Source: Eggerthellaceae bacterium (GTDB lineage: Bacteria > Actinomycetota > Coriobacteriia > Coriobacteriales > Eggerthellaceae). From it: 20,871 bases of DNA. The stretch spans positions 1 to 20,871 of the forward strand of contig JAFUCW010000447.1 of assembly GCA_017459485.1 (NCBI GenBank). The letters run 5' to 3'. The translations under genes and the position numbers were made by a program. Below the pieces are notes generated by a model. It did no database searches. It had not been told where the DNA came from and was given only the letters and a program-made list of their open reading frames with translations. Of the stretch, positions 7,265-15,212 are shown one piece after another. Position 1 is the stretch's first letter, and the number at the start of each line of letters is the position of its first letter.

Positions 7265-7930
7265 CTAGAGGGTTTCGCCAGCTGCCTCTTCGACCGCGGC
7301 TTCAACGGCAGCTTCTGCAACAACCTCTTCGGCAACAGCCTCTGCAACCGCTTCCTCGGCAGCTGCTTCTGCAACCGCTGCAGCAGCTACGTCCTGTGCA
7401 GTCACGCCCGCAATGTCGCCATCGCCGTCGATGTCGACGCCCGCAACGCTTTCGATCTTGTCGAACGCTGCATCCGCAACACCCACGATCTTGTCAACAG
7501 CACCAGAGAGAATGCCTTGGCCCTCTGCTGCCCCTGCCTGGGTGCCCACGACACCGTTGCCGTCGATGTCGATGCCCGTAAGCTCTTCGGCTTTGTTGGA
7601 TGCAGCCGATGCCACTTCGCCAACCTTTGCAACGACCGGCGCAAGAAGGTCTTCTTTTTGGTCGATTGTGCCTCGCTCGGATTGCGATATTTCTGCCGCA
7701 GCGGCAGCTGTCTCCGCTGTGGGCGCCACTTCGCCTTCGGGCTTCGCGGCAGCATCCCCTTGACCATCGGCCGTAGCGACCTTTTCGGGAACAACCCCGT
7801 CTCCATTGATATCCATGCCCGTGGCACTCTCTACAGCGTTGACCGCAGCGTCGGCGGCGCCCCCCACAGCTTCTTTCGCCTTGTCGAAAGCACTTCCAGC
7901 AGCATTCTTCAAATCATCCAAACTGGGCAT
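7265..7930 (-). CDS. Ala/Glu-rich acidic protein with three calcium-loop-like motifs; function unknown
   Basis: A 221-residue protein with no signal peptide and no membrane segment. The ATG at 7930 follows a strong ribosome-binding sequence, GGAGG, which supports real translation. Three related modules each pair a short amphipathic helix with a Gly/Asp loop: ATGMDINGDGVV (about 36-47), LTGIDIDGNGVV (about 117-128) and VAGVDIDGDGDI (about 162-173). The loops follow the D-x-(D/N)-x-(D/N)-G pattern of EF-hand or dockerin sites but lack the acidic residue at position 12. Residues about 180-219 are almost only Ala, Val and Glu and should form a charged helix. The N-terminal 35 residues (DLKNAAGSAFDKAKEAV) resemble the MT0933-like helical 'antitoxin' type in composition only. 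It is transcribed divergently from selD. Confidence 0.75.
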   Translation of the reverse strand: MPSLDDLKNAAGSAFDKAKEAVGGAADAAVNAVESATGMDINGDGVVPEKVATADGQGDAAAKPEGEVAPTAETAAAAAEISQSERGTIDQKEDLLAPVVAKVGEVASAASNKAEELTGIDIDGNGVVGTQAGAAEGQGILSGAVDKIVGVADAAFDKIESVAGVDIDGDGDIAGVTAQDVAAAAVAEAAAEEAVAEAVAEEVVAEAAVEAAVEEAAGETL

Positions 7931-8089
7931 AGGAGCCTCCTAACTTGATTGCGCTTGCGGACGATTGTCCGTCACATGTCATTGTGGCACAACCCGCAAG
8001 TTCTTAGGGCCAAAACGGTGCTAAACCCCTCTAACTTGGCGAAACAACATCCATATACGGATTAGATACAGAGCGAAACGCGGGAGGAC

Positions 8090-8095
8090 TATAAT
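8090..8095 (+). promoter_or_regulatory. -10 box of a candidate selD promoter
   Basis: TATAAT at 8090-8095 is a perfect -10 hexamer 38 bp before the selD start codon. No good -35 is present at the usual distance, so activation by another factor or a weak promoter is possible. Confidence 0.45.
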
Positions 8096-8133
8096 AAACA
8101 CGGTAACTAATTCGCCCAAGGAGCTTTTGTGGC

Positions 8134-9189
8134 ATGGACAACGAAGAGAAGATTCGCCTAACCCAGTACACCTGCCATGGCGGTTGATCAGCCAAGTGGG
8201 GTCCGGGAGAACTCGACGAAATATTGGCGCAGATTGCACCTGCCATAGACGAAAAGATTACGCTTGGCTTCGACACCAGCGACGACTGTGCTGTCTACAA
8301 ACTGCGCGACGACCTTGTAGCCGTGCTCACGCTTGACTTCTTCACACCTGTAGTAGACGACCCCTACGAATTCGGCGCCATCGCCGCCGCAAATGCGCTT
8401 TCCGACGTGTTCGCCATGGGAGTCAAACCGCTTTGTGCCCTGAACATCTTGGCGTTCCCTGTCGCGCTGGGCACCAAAGTGGTGGGTGAAGTCATGCGCG
8501 GCGGATCCGACAAAGTGCGCGAAGCGGGCGCGTTCATCGTGGGTGGGCACTCGATCGACGACGACGAACCCAAGTACGGGCTTGCGGTGTTCGGCACAGC
8601 GCATCCCGACGAAGTCATCCGCAACGGAGGCGCACAGGAAGGCGACGTGCTCTACTACTCCAAGCGCATTGGCATGGGCATCATGAATTCGGCGTTCACC
8701 ACCGGAGACGAAGATGAAGCCAGCATGCGTCCTGTGATCGATCAGATGATGGAGTTGAACCGCTATGCCGCCGAAGCGTTTGAAGGCCTAGACGTGCATG
8801 CGTGCACCGACGTGACTGGCTTCGGGCTTGCAGGGCACCTACACGAAATGCTGGAGCCAAGCGGCGTGGCAGCTATCGTGAATTGGAATGCGCTGCCTTT
8901 ATTCGACGGCGTGTACGAGTATTCGCAGAAAGGATGCCGCCCTGGGCGGTCGTTCGACGTGCAGGAATGGGCCGAGCCTTTCGTGCGCAAGGGAACCATG
9001 ACAGACAACGAGTACAACGACAAGATGGGCGTGCTCTGCGACCCTCAGACAAGCGGCGGGCTGCTTATTTCGATTAATCCGCAAGACGCCGGAGCCTACG
9101 AGCGGCGCTTCGAAGAGCTGCTTGGCCGCAAGCCAGCACGCATCGGGGAAATCACCTTCGGACCTGTGGGCACTATCTTTATTCGCTAA
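8134..9189 (+). CDS. selD: Selenide, water dikinase SelD (selenophosphate synthetase), selenocysteine-containing
   Basis: Makes selenophosphate from selenide and ATP, the selenium donor for selenocysteine tRNA and other selenium uses. Reading from the ATG at 8134, with AAGGAG ten bases upstream, codon 18 is an in-frame TGA (8185-8187). The context is CHGG-U-SAKWGPGELD, exactly where the family has its catalytic Cys or Sec, with the essential Lys three residues later (Lys21). Reading TGA as Sec gives a 351-residue protein of normal family length. Downstream lie the expected GFDTSDDCAVYKL, the substrate region VDDPYEFGAIAAANALSDVFAMG, and DVTGFGLAGHL. Starting after the TGA would lose the catalytic segment. 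It implies that SelA, SelB and tRNA-Sec exist elsewhere in the genome. It is a single-gene unit with its own terminator. Confidence 0.95.
8185..8230 (+). other. UGA selenocysteine codon and putative bacterial SECIS region
   Basis: The TGA at 8185-8187 must be read as selenocysteine. The RNA just after it can form an outer stem GCCAA/TTGGC (8190-8194 with 8224-8228) with an inner GTC/GAC pair and GG-containing apical region, at the distance usual for bacterial SECIS elements. The recoding itself is strongly supported by the protein; the exact hairpin is a weak prediction. Confidence 0.5.
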
Positions 9190-9211
9190 CGGCAAAACAG
9201 CACTCTGGACC

Positions 9212-9228
9212 AACCCGATTCGGGTTTT
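9212..9228 (+). terminator. Intrinsic terminator of selD
   Basis: AACCCG, a three-base loop ATT and CGGGTT are followed by TT, 22 bp after the selD stop. The stem is short but well placed. Confidence 0.6.
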
Positions 9229-9245
9229 CGTCCACACCTCCGCAC

Positions 9246-9470
9246 CCACTTGAGGCCGTAGTCCCACTTGGGGTCGTCCATTTGGGGTCGTAGTGAAAAT
9301 GGGACTCAGGACAATGAGAGCCTATCCGCCTCTTATCGCTGCGGCGGTGTCGTGTCCTATTTTCCACTACGACCCCAAATGGGACATGATCCCAAAGAGG
9401 ACACCGAGTGGGACAGCCCGTTTGGGTCATGATCCCAAAGAGGACACCAAGTGGGACAGCCCGCTTGTAT
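9246..9470. repeat. Compound repeat: direct, inverted and 43-bp tandem units
   Basis: Three copies of a unit like CCACTTGGGGTCGTAGT run from 9246 to 9295. The arm at 9278-9305 is the near-exact reverse complement of 9354-9382 (one mismatch and one extra base), with a 48-bp loop. It is followed by two tandem 43-bp units (9385-9427, 9428-9470) that both start CATGATCCCAAAGAGGACAC. The block fills the space after the selD terminator and looks like an intergenic mobile-type or dispersed repeat. Confidence 0.75.
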
Positions 9471-9497
9471 CTGGGATCTTTCAGCTTGTAAGCTTGT

Positions 9498-9575
9498 AAA
9501 AGTGTGCATATTTTCGTAAGTGAGTACCTATTTTCAGACTATTGTTATTCAACTGATGAAAATATGTACACTTTT
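9498..9575. repeat. AT-rich palindromic element with three copies of one motif
   Basis: AAAAGTGTGCATATTTTC (9498-9515) is inverted as GAAAATATGTACACTTTT (9558-9575), with one mismatch over 18 bp. A further direct copy, AAGTGAGTACCTATTTTC, lies at 9518-9535. An 8-bp direct duplication AGCTTGTA precedes it (9483-9498). It is far more AT-rich than the rest of the window and sits between the convergent ends of selD and the TusA-YedE-rhodanese unit. It may be a bidirectional terminator, an operator-like array or a dispersed repeat. Confidence 0.7.
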
Positions 9576-9631
9576 GCTGCTGCGTTGCTGCCGCAATCCC
9601 GAATGTACGGCATACCCGAAACGATTTCCAC

Positions 9632-9856
9632 CTATTTGCGAACCTTAATCGTCCAGGACTTGCTTTCGTTCTTGTCAAACGACAAGATTTCGACGCCTGC
9701 CTCCTGACAATGGTTTGGAAGGTTGACGGTGGCCTCGGGACACGTGAACTCCAATTCGATTTCCTGCCCCTCTTCGGCTTCCGCCAAGGCGTTCTTGAGC
9801 GCAATCAGGGGAAGCGGGCAATCCTGCCCTTTCGTGTCTATCTTAACTGATTCCAT
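9632..9856 (-). CDS. TusA/SirA-like sulfur (or selenium) carrier protein
   Basis: A 74-residue small cytosolic protein of the TusA family. It has the single persulfide-type Cys13 in the family CPxP motif (KGQDCPLPLIALKNAL) and the expected beta-alpha-beta pattern to the C-terminus. In related proteins the cysteine carries sulfur, and the YedF-type members are linked to selenium use. It is the last gene of a three-gene unit; its ATG is 7 bp after the stop of the YeeE/YedE-type gene. The pairing of a YeeE/YedE membrane protein with a TusA-like partner is a well-known one. Which of sulfur or selenium is carried cannot be decided from the sequence; the convergent selD makes selenium worth considering. 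Confidence 0.88.
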   Translation of the reverse strand: MESVKIDTKGQDCPLPLIALKNALAEAEEGQEIELEFTCPEATVNLPNHCQEAGVEILSFDKNESKSWTIKVRK

Positions 9857-9863
9857 AACTCAC

Positions 9864-10925
9864 CTAGCCTTTCTTCAACGCAGGTTTTAGCAGCAATCGC
9901 GTCGCCATCCAAATACCTAGAACCAAAAACACCAACGCATACCAAGACTTCAAAGAAAGCTGGGCAGTGCCGACCAAGCCGTTAGCAATCAGACAGCCAT
10001 GGCCCCACACGCCGCCCAGACCCATAAGAACGCCCCCGATGACCATCTTCACCGCCGTTGACGCGTCGGGAAGGACGATCGAAAACTCTCTGGCGACGAC
10101 CGTAGCAACGAGCGACCCGACCACAATGCCCACCACGAGCATGCTTCCCCAGCCGAACATGGTGTCGTAGGGGTTGCAGCTGCCCACAATTCCGCGTGCA
10201 GGGAAGGCGGTGTAGGCCCATGAAAGAATCGGCGACACGATGGCGAACCCGAAGTGGCGCCCGAAGTGGCCGCTTACGGGAAACGCAAGACCCATCAAGA
10301 TGCCTATGATGACCACTGTGGGCTCCATGGGCCAGTTTTTTTCGCACAAGACATGGCGCATGCCGGTATAGCGCCCCGGAATCTCGAATGGCTTCGGATG
10401 CGTCTTGCGATGCCGATAGAGCACCGCAACAATGACAACGGCAAGCACCGCGAACACGATGACGGGGATGATCGAGCGTCTACCCGGTAGCATGTCTTCC
10501 ACGATGAAAAACGAGCGCAGGTACTTGGAGACGTCCTTTCCTGGCCCCGCGGACACGAAATAGCCTGTAAGCACGAACGCAACAAGCGATATCAGCCCCG
10601 CCACGCGCCCGTCGCCGCATTTGACCAACGTGGACGTAAGGCAGCCGCTCGAGACGACCGCCCCTATGCCGAACAAGAGGCTTCCAAGCGCGATCGACAC
10701 GAGCGAAAACGGCGGCAAGTAGAACGGGATGCGCACCAGATGCAGATGGCCCAGCCCATGGTAGATAAGCCCTTCGACCGCGACGATGGCGGCAATAAGC
10801 GCGATATTGTAGAGCCGCTTCTCCAGATAGATGTCGCGCACGAGTCCGGTCATGCAGAAGCGACTGCGCTTGACCACAAAGCCGAATAGCACGCCGAACA
10901 GCAGGCCCGATGCAAGCGTTGCCAC
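9864..10925 (-). CDS. YeeE/YedE family membrane transporter (thiosulfate or selenium species)
   Basis: A 353-residue protein with about nine hydrophobic segments and two related halves. It carries the cysteines typical of the YeeE/YedE family: Cys24 in SRFCMTG, Cys95 and Cys103 in SSGCLTSTLVKCGDGR, Cys250 in GSCNPYDT and Cys311 in WGHGCLIANGLVG. In the thiosulfate importer YeeE (TsuA) three central cysteines pass the substrate along by transient bonding; Cys24, Cys95 and Cys311 are the likely counterparts here. YedE members have been linked to selenium use. The ATG at 10925 starts three bases after the stop of the rhodanese gene, and the TusA-like gene follows 7 bp downstream, so the three are almost certainly one operon. 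Confidence 0.9.
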   Translation of the reverse strand: MATLASGLLFGVLFGFVVKRSRFCMTGLVRDIYLEKRLYNIALIAAIVAVEGLIYHGLGHLHLVRIPFYLPPFSLVSIALGSLLFGIGAVVSSGCLTSTLVKCGDGRVAGLISLVAFVLTGYFVSAGPGKDVSKYLRSFFIVEDMLPGRRSIIPVIVFAVLAVVIVAVLYRHRKTHPKPFEIPGRYTGMRHVLCEKNWPMEPTVVIIGILMGLAFPVSGHFGRHFGFAIVSPILSWAYTAFPARGIVGSCNPYDTMFGWGSMLVVGIVVGSLVATVVAREFSIVLPDASTAVKMVIGGVLMGLGGVWGHGCLIANGLVGTAQLSLKSWYALVFLVLGIWMATRLLLKPALKKG

Positions 10926-10928
10926 AGC

Positions 10929-11678
10929 CTACCGTCCTTCTGCGCTCATGGCGGCCGAAGAAGCGGCTTCTGCGCCCGGCTCAGCGCTCGAGGCCGCGCC
11001 CGCTCCAGCTGCCGATTCCGCGCCCGATCCAGTGCCCGATTCTGCTGCCGCTTCTTTCCCTTGAACGCTTGGGGCGCCTTCCTCGTAGAGGAATAGCCCT
11101 TCGACCGGGCCGTCCCACACCTCAAGTCCATTGAACTCGACCACGTTGGTGTAGCCGGCGTAGACCAGGTCCTCCGCTGCAATCTTGCTCATCCCCCCAT
11201 AGTCGCAGTAAAGGATAATTAGCTGGTCCTTGTTGGGAAGCTTATCGCGCCCTTCGTTGCCGGTAATCACGTTGAACGCAATGGGCACGGAACCGGGAAT
11301 GTGCATGTAGTCCCAGTCCACTTTGCCCCGCACGTCCACCAGGATGCTTCCTTCCTGCGCTATAAGCTCGGCGGCTTCTTCGGGAGTCGCATGGCGATAC
11401 CCCGCCTCCGGGTCGAACTCGGTCGAATAGATGTGCTCCACTGTCGCGGCGTACTCTTTTGCCGCCCCCGTGGTATCGACGCCGCTGCTGCCAGCTGCGC
11501 TCCCCTGCGTTGTTGCTCCGTCGCTTGACGAAGGGGATGGGGGCGCTGTCCCTTCCGCGGAAGACGCGGGCAGCTCTGCCACGTGGCTGTCCACATCCTG
11601 CCCACACGATGCGAGCCCACTGGCGCAAAGGACTGCCCCCAGCGCCAAGGCAGCACAAACACGCAGCCTTTCTTTCAT
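10929..11678 (-). CDS. Exported rhodanese-domain lipoprotein
   Basis: A 249-residue protein. The N-terminus is a lipoprotein signal peptide with lipobox LASC and lipidated Cys25, so it should sit on the outer face of the membrane. A Ser/Gly-rich linker leads to one rhodanese domain at about 96-200 with the active-site loop starting at Cys158 (LYCDYGGMS). Rhodaneses move sulfane sulfur as a cysteine persulfide. The C-terminal 45 residues are low-complexity Ala/Ser/Gly/Glu repeats. The ATG at 11678 is preceded by AGGGGG at 7 bp. Being the first gene before the YeeE/YedE transporter and TusA-like carrier, it may hand a sulfur or selenium species to the transporter from outside; that route is inference. 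Only 34 bp separate it from the transglutaminase-like gene upstream. Confidence 0.9.
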   Translation of the reverse strand: MKERLRVCAALALGAVLCASGLASCGQDVDSHVAELPASSAEGTAPPSPSSSDGATTQGSAAGSSGVDTTGAAKEYAATVEHIYSTEFDPEAGYRHATPEEAAELIAQEGSILVDVRGKVDWDYMHIPGSVPIAFNVITGNEGRDKLPNKDQLIILYCDYGGMSKIAAEDLVYAGYTNVVEFNGLEVWDGPVEGLFLYEEGAPSVQGKEAAAESGTGSGAESAAGAGAASSAEPGAEAASSAAMSAEGR

Positions 11679-11712
11679 CTAGAACCCCCTGTTCTACCTA
11701 CATGCCACGCCT

Positions 11713-14061
11713 CTAGTACAAGCACAGCACAACGCGGTCGAATATCCGCCCGAAAACGCTTCTCTCTTCCCTGTATTCTCGCACGATTTCGTTGGCAAAG
11801 CGCACTACTTCGTCGCGTTCGTCTTCCGTGATGTCGTGACTGCTGAACCGCGCACGGTCGTTGATAGCCACACATGCTTCGAAGCCGCGCCCGCACGCGA
11901 ACGCGTCGGCAACCTGACTACCCGCCTGATCGAGCAACGTGTGGTTCAACGAGGGCAGCCGCCTGGAGATGACCGACACGGCGTGCGAGAACGCCGCAAG
12001 AACAGCCTGCCTGCGGTCGTCGCCTGTAAACAGCGCGCGCACGCGCCGGAGTTGGTACCTGCGCACAGCGACACTCACCGCTGCCGCAAGCACCAGCAGG
12101 GCCGCAAGGGCCAGAAGGATGGTCGTTCCCCACACGGCAAAGAACTCCACAATGCGCTCAAACAGCGACGCATCCTCTTCCGCATCGTCGTCCTGGTCTT
12201 CTTCGGGCCACTCCTCTTCTTCCGGCGCATCCGCGTCGATGCGCTCGCGGCCCGGTTCGTCTTCGCCCATGCCAGGATAGGTGTACATGTTGTCGTTGCG
12301 GAACCCGGGCGTGGTCTCAAACGGAAGCCAGCCAACGCCGTCCAAATAGAATTCCGCCCACGCATGGGCGCTGCGGTCGGTCACGTCAACCGCACTGCCT
12401 GCCGCCTTGCCCAGAACGTCTTCGGTGACAACGAAGCCTTCCACGTAGCGCGCCGGAACGCCAAAGTAGCGCAGCATGCACGTCGCCGCCATCGCGTAGT
12501 GCACGCTATGGCCGACCCGATCTCCGGTAAGGAACCACTCCAGAGCGTCCTGCCCTGCGTTGCCCGACGCAGTCGTGTTGTAGTACTGGTTGCGCGCCAG
12601 ATACGATGCGATCCGTGAACGGGCTTCGGTGGTCGAAAGCCGCTCGCGCGCTCCCAGATGCTCTTCAAGCAACGCAACATGTTCCTTGCTCAACCCCAGG
12701 CACGTGTCGTAGACCATATCCCTGTAGGCGGATTCGGCGCTTAAGTGCGCTTGCGCGTCTGCGCTCGTGGCAACGGCGCCCTGCAAGCTCTCCTGAAGCG
12801 CGTAGCTACCGCGCACCGCCTGCGGAACGTAGGCAAGCCCCCACCGAACTGTGCCGCCGGAAGACCAAATGGTCTCGTCACCGATAAGGCGCTCGTTCGT
12901 GCGCAGGTAATCGGATTGGGCGAAGCCGTAGGGAGCGTAGAGATAGCGCCTGCATGCCCCAATGTTGTCGACCACCAACGTGGTCGCTTCGCTCTGCCCT
13001 TGCACTGCGTACGCGCTCGCAAGCTGGCTTTGCCCATAGAACCCTTGCTGATGCAGCGTGTGGAACAGGTCGCGATAGGTGCGGTTCTCTTCCGCGCTCA
13101 GTCCTTCCCACACTCCATCGGAATAATGCTCCCCTACAAACCCCCGTAGGTATATGGTCTCGGCCGCATCCGTCTCTACCGACAATTCGGTGCGACCCGT
13201 GGGAACGAACGGTTCGATGTCGCGCAAATCCCCTTCGGGCAGAACGTTCGGAGCACTTTCGTAGGCAACTCCATGGCGCCAGTCGGCAAAAGCGCCAGGC
13301 ACTCCCCCTGCGTCGAACAGGCGATAGATTCCCGTCCCTGCAACAAGGGCGACAACAAGCGCGCATCCCAACACGCTAAGCACACCTAAGGGAAGCGCAG
13401 CGCGCGGGCCCAACGAAGTGTCGCTGCCGCGCACACCTTTGTCTATCATCGCCAAAACAGACACGGTACACAGCAGACCCGTTTCCCATCGCAGCGGAAG
13501 CAGGCCGGCGAACACCCCGATTGCAGCAAGGGCGGGAAGGACGAAGCCCATCCACTGACTGCCGGCACGCGTCAGGAAAGCGCATACTGCTCCGAACAGG
13601 GCAGACAACAGCACCGTGAAGAAGAACACGCCCACCGCCGTAGAATCGCCAACGGCGAAGCGCGGCTGCATGAAGCCAGTGGAACCCGTAAGCGAATCGG
13701 ACGCACAATTCAGGTAGCTGTTCAACCCGATGGCAAAGGGGCCCCACGCCGCTGCAACGGTCACGAGGGCGAAGATCGTCAAACCGATCAGCGCTGCATG
13801 CGGGCTTCCGAAACGCCGTGCAATCTTGTCACCCAGCCACACGGGCAGCAATGCCACTGCACTGGCAAGCACGCACGATGCGCACATGACGCCGAATTCG
13901 ACGCCAATCTGCCCAAGCGCAAGCCCCCGATACACAACAAGCAGGAAGCTCGCGCCTAGCACAGCGGACAAAAGCAGCCGCCATACGTATTCGACAGCGC
14001 TGCCGGAACCGGCACGCTTGGAGCGTGTGCGTATGCGCGCTTCTTTCAGCGTTGCCGACAA
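11713..14061 (-). CDS. Transglutaminase-like membrane protein (TgpA/DUF3488 type), catalytic Cys replaced by Ser
   Basis: 782 residues from a TTG at 14061, which has AAGGA seven bases upstream and lies 10 bp after the DUF58 stop. Longer in-frame starts exist (ATG 14142, ATG 14202) but would overlap DUF58 heavily. The first 250 residues hold about six membrane helices, then comes an outside region, a transglutaminase-like core at about 500-585, an acidic linker (about 605-632), a last helix (about 643-665) and a cytoplasmic tail. The core motif reads GHSVHYAMAATCMLR, where the family has Cys at the Ser (residue 519, codon AGC at 12505-12507). The His in SAHAWAEFYLDGVGW (566) and the acidic residue in PFETTPGF (582) are kept. 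The MoxR-DUF58-transglutaminase order is a common envelope-related operon of unknown exact role. Confidence 0.9.
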   Translation of the reverse strand: MSATLKEARIRTRSKRAGSGSAVEYVWRLLLSAVLGASFLLVVYRGLALGQIGVEFGVMCASCVLASAVALLPVWLGDKIARRFGSPHAALIGLTIFALVTVAAAWGPFAIGLNSYLNCASDSLTGSTGFMQPRFAVGDSTAVGVFFFTVLLSALFGAVCAFLTRAGSQWMGFVLPALAAIGVFAGLLPLRWETGLLCTVSVLAMIDKGVRGSDTSLGPRAALPLGVLSVLGCALVVALVAGTGIYRLFDAGGVPGAFADWRHGVAYESAPNVLPEGDLRDIEPFVPTGRTELSVETDAAETIYLRGFVGEHYSDGVWEGLSAEENRTYRDLFHTLHQQGFYGQSQLASAYAVQGQSEATTLVVDNIGACRRYLYAPYGFAQSDYLRTNERLIGDETIWSSGGTVRWGLAYVPQAVRGSYALQESLQGAVATSADAQAHLSAESAYRDMVYDTCLGLSKEHVALLEEHLGARERLSTTEARSRIASYLARNQYYNTTASGNAGQDALEWFLTGDRVGHSVHYAMAATCMLRYFGVPARYVEGFVVTEDVLGKAAGSAVDVTDRSAHAWAEFYLDGVGWLPFETTPGFRNDNMYTYPGMGEDEPGRERIDADAPEEEEWPEEDQDDDAEEDASLFERIVEFFAVWGTTILLALAALLVLAAAVSVAVRRYQLRRVRALFTGDDRRQAVLAAFSHAVSVISRRLPSLNHTLLDQAGSQVADAFACGRGFEACVAINDRARFSSHDITEDERDEVVRFANEIVREYREERSVFGRIFDRVVLCLY

Positions 14062-14071
14062 ACCTACTTCC

Positions 14072-15175
14072 TTATCCTTCCCATTCGACGTACGAATGAC
14101 GCTGGGCTTGATAGCCTTCCCGCGCGTCCAGAAACGCGACATGCGGGGCGGCGATGCGGCCACGATAGTCTTCGCGCGAGCGACACGAAACGCAGATGAC
14201 ATGCGACGCGTCCAACGGAGCGACTATGCGCTCGTAGAGGTCCACGCAGGTTTCCGATGCCACGGCCAAGGGGCTCGAAAGCACCTCCGGAATGGTTTCG
14301 GCCAGGTCGTCTGCGGTGTTGACCGCCACTTCGGACACAGACGAGTTCGGCACGTCGTTGTGCACAACGCGAAACGCAAGACCCTCTTCTGACAAACTCG
14401 CACACAGCGAAGCGAACAACTCTGCGAACACGTCTGCGCATTCAATCGGAGCAGGTTCGCGCACGCTCTTGTCCGCGACGACCACAAGGCGCCTGTCAAC
14501 GGGAAGCGACCCGTCCTTGACGACCATCTTTCCCATCTTGCCTGAAAGCTTCCAGTGGATCTGGGCTATGCTGTCGCCTTGCTCGTATTCGCGAACTTGG
14601 AGCACTTCGGTGCGGTCGGGGCCCTTCTTGTCTGGCGCATACACGTCGTTGTCGAACCCTTCGCTTTCCGCAAGGACGACACCTGCATCCATGCTGCGCA
14701 GCTCAGGCGCAATTGTGAAACTGCAGCTGCCACCTGCGCCGGTCGACAGCGCAAACAGCCCGAAGACGTCGCAGCCACGCCCGTCTTCCAACATCACGCT
14801 CACTTTGCCCGGATGGCTTTCGGAAACGATAAACTCCGCTTCGTTCGCTCCCTTGGGCGGCAATGCTAAAGATATCGTGCGCTGCGCTTCTTCGCCCGTG
14901 AACAGATTGGTCATGCACATCTTCCCGCGCACGTTGAACAGAGGAAGCCGGCTGGCGTTGCGCAGGATGGCTTTGCAGGCGGGGTCTTCACCGGAAGCAG
15001 CGTTAAGCGGGTCGACGCGGGCGCTTACGGACCTGCGTCCAGCAATGCATGGCACCAGGGACAAAACGAACACCGCAAGAAACGACGCGATGCCAACTTG
15101 GAACACAGGATGCCCTGTCAACAGGTTGCCTGCGACAAGCGCTGCACAAACGATAAGTGATGCCGTTCTGTTCAT
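14072..15175 (-). CDS. DUF58 domain membrane protein
   Basis: A 367-residue protein from the ATG at 15175, 37 bp after the moxR stop. An open upstream extension overlaps moxR and looks out of frame with any real coding, so it was rejected. Two hydrophobic helices (about 7-20 and 27-45) anchor it, and the DUF58 signature follows: REYEQGDSIAQIHWKLSGKMGKMVVKDG. The C-terminal part has a von Willebrand A-like layout (RRLVVVADKSV). DUF58 proteins are nearly always encoded with MoxR ATPases, which are thought to act on them. The exact function is unknown, probably in assembly or folding at the cell envelope. The ribosome-binding sequence is weak, consistent with coupling to moxR. Confidence 0.9.
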   Translation of the reverse strand: MNRTASLIVCAALVAGNLLTGHPVFQVGIASFLAVFVLSLVPCIAGRRSVSARVDPLNAASGEDPACKAILRNASRLPLFNVRGKMCMTNLFTGEEAQRTISLALPPKGANEAEFIVSESHPGKVSVMLEDGRGCDVFGLFALSTGAGGSCSFTIAPELRSMDAGVVLAESEGFDNDVYAPDKKGPDRTEVLQVREYEQGDSIAQIHWKLSGKMGKMVVKDGSLPVDRRLVVVADKSVREPAPIECADVFAELFASLCASLSEEGLAFRVVHNDVPNSSVSEVAVNTADDLAETIPEVLSSPLAVASETCVDLYERIVAPLDASHVICVSCRSREDYRGRIAAPHVAFLDAREGYQAQRHSYVEWEG

Positions 15176-15212
15176 TGACGCACCGCGCGCGCACCCACGA
15201 CGTCGCGCTTTC

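Noticed and set aside
8224..9189. A SelD starting at TTG 8224, after the UGA
   Set aside because: It would remove the catalytic Sec and Lys; the upstream segment is typical SelD with a ribosome-binding site.
9246..9575. Insertion sequence
   Set aside because: No transposase-like coding region and no matching terminal repeats with a target duplication.
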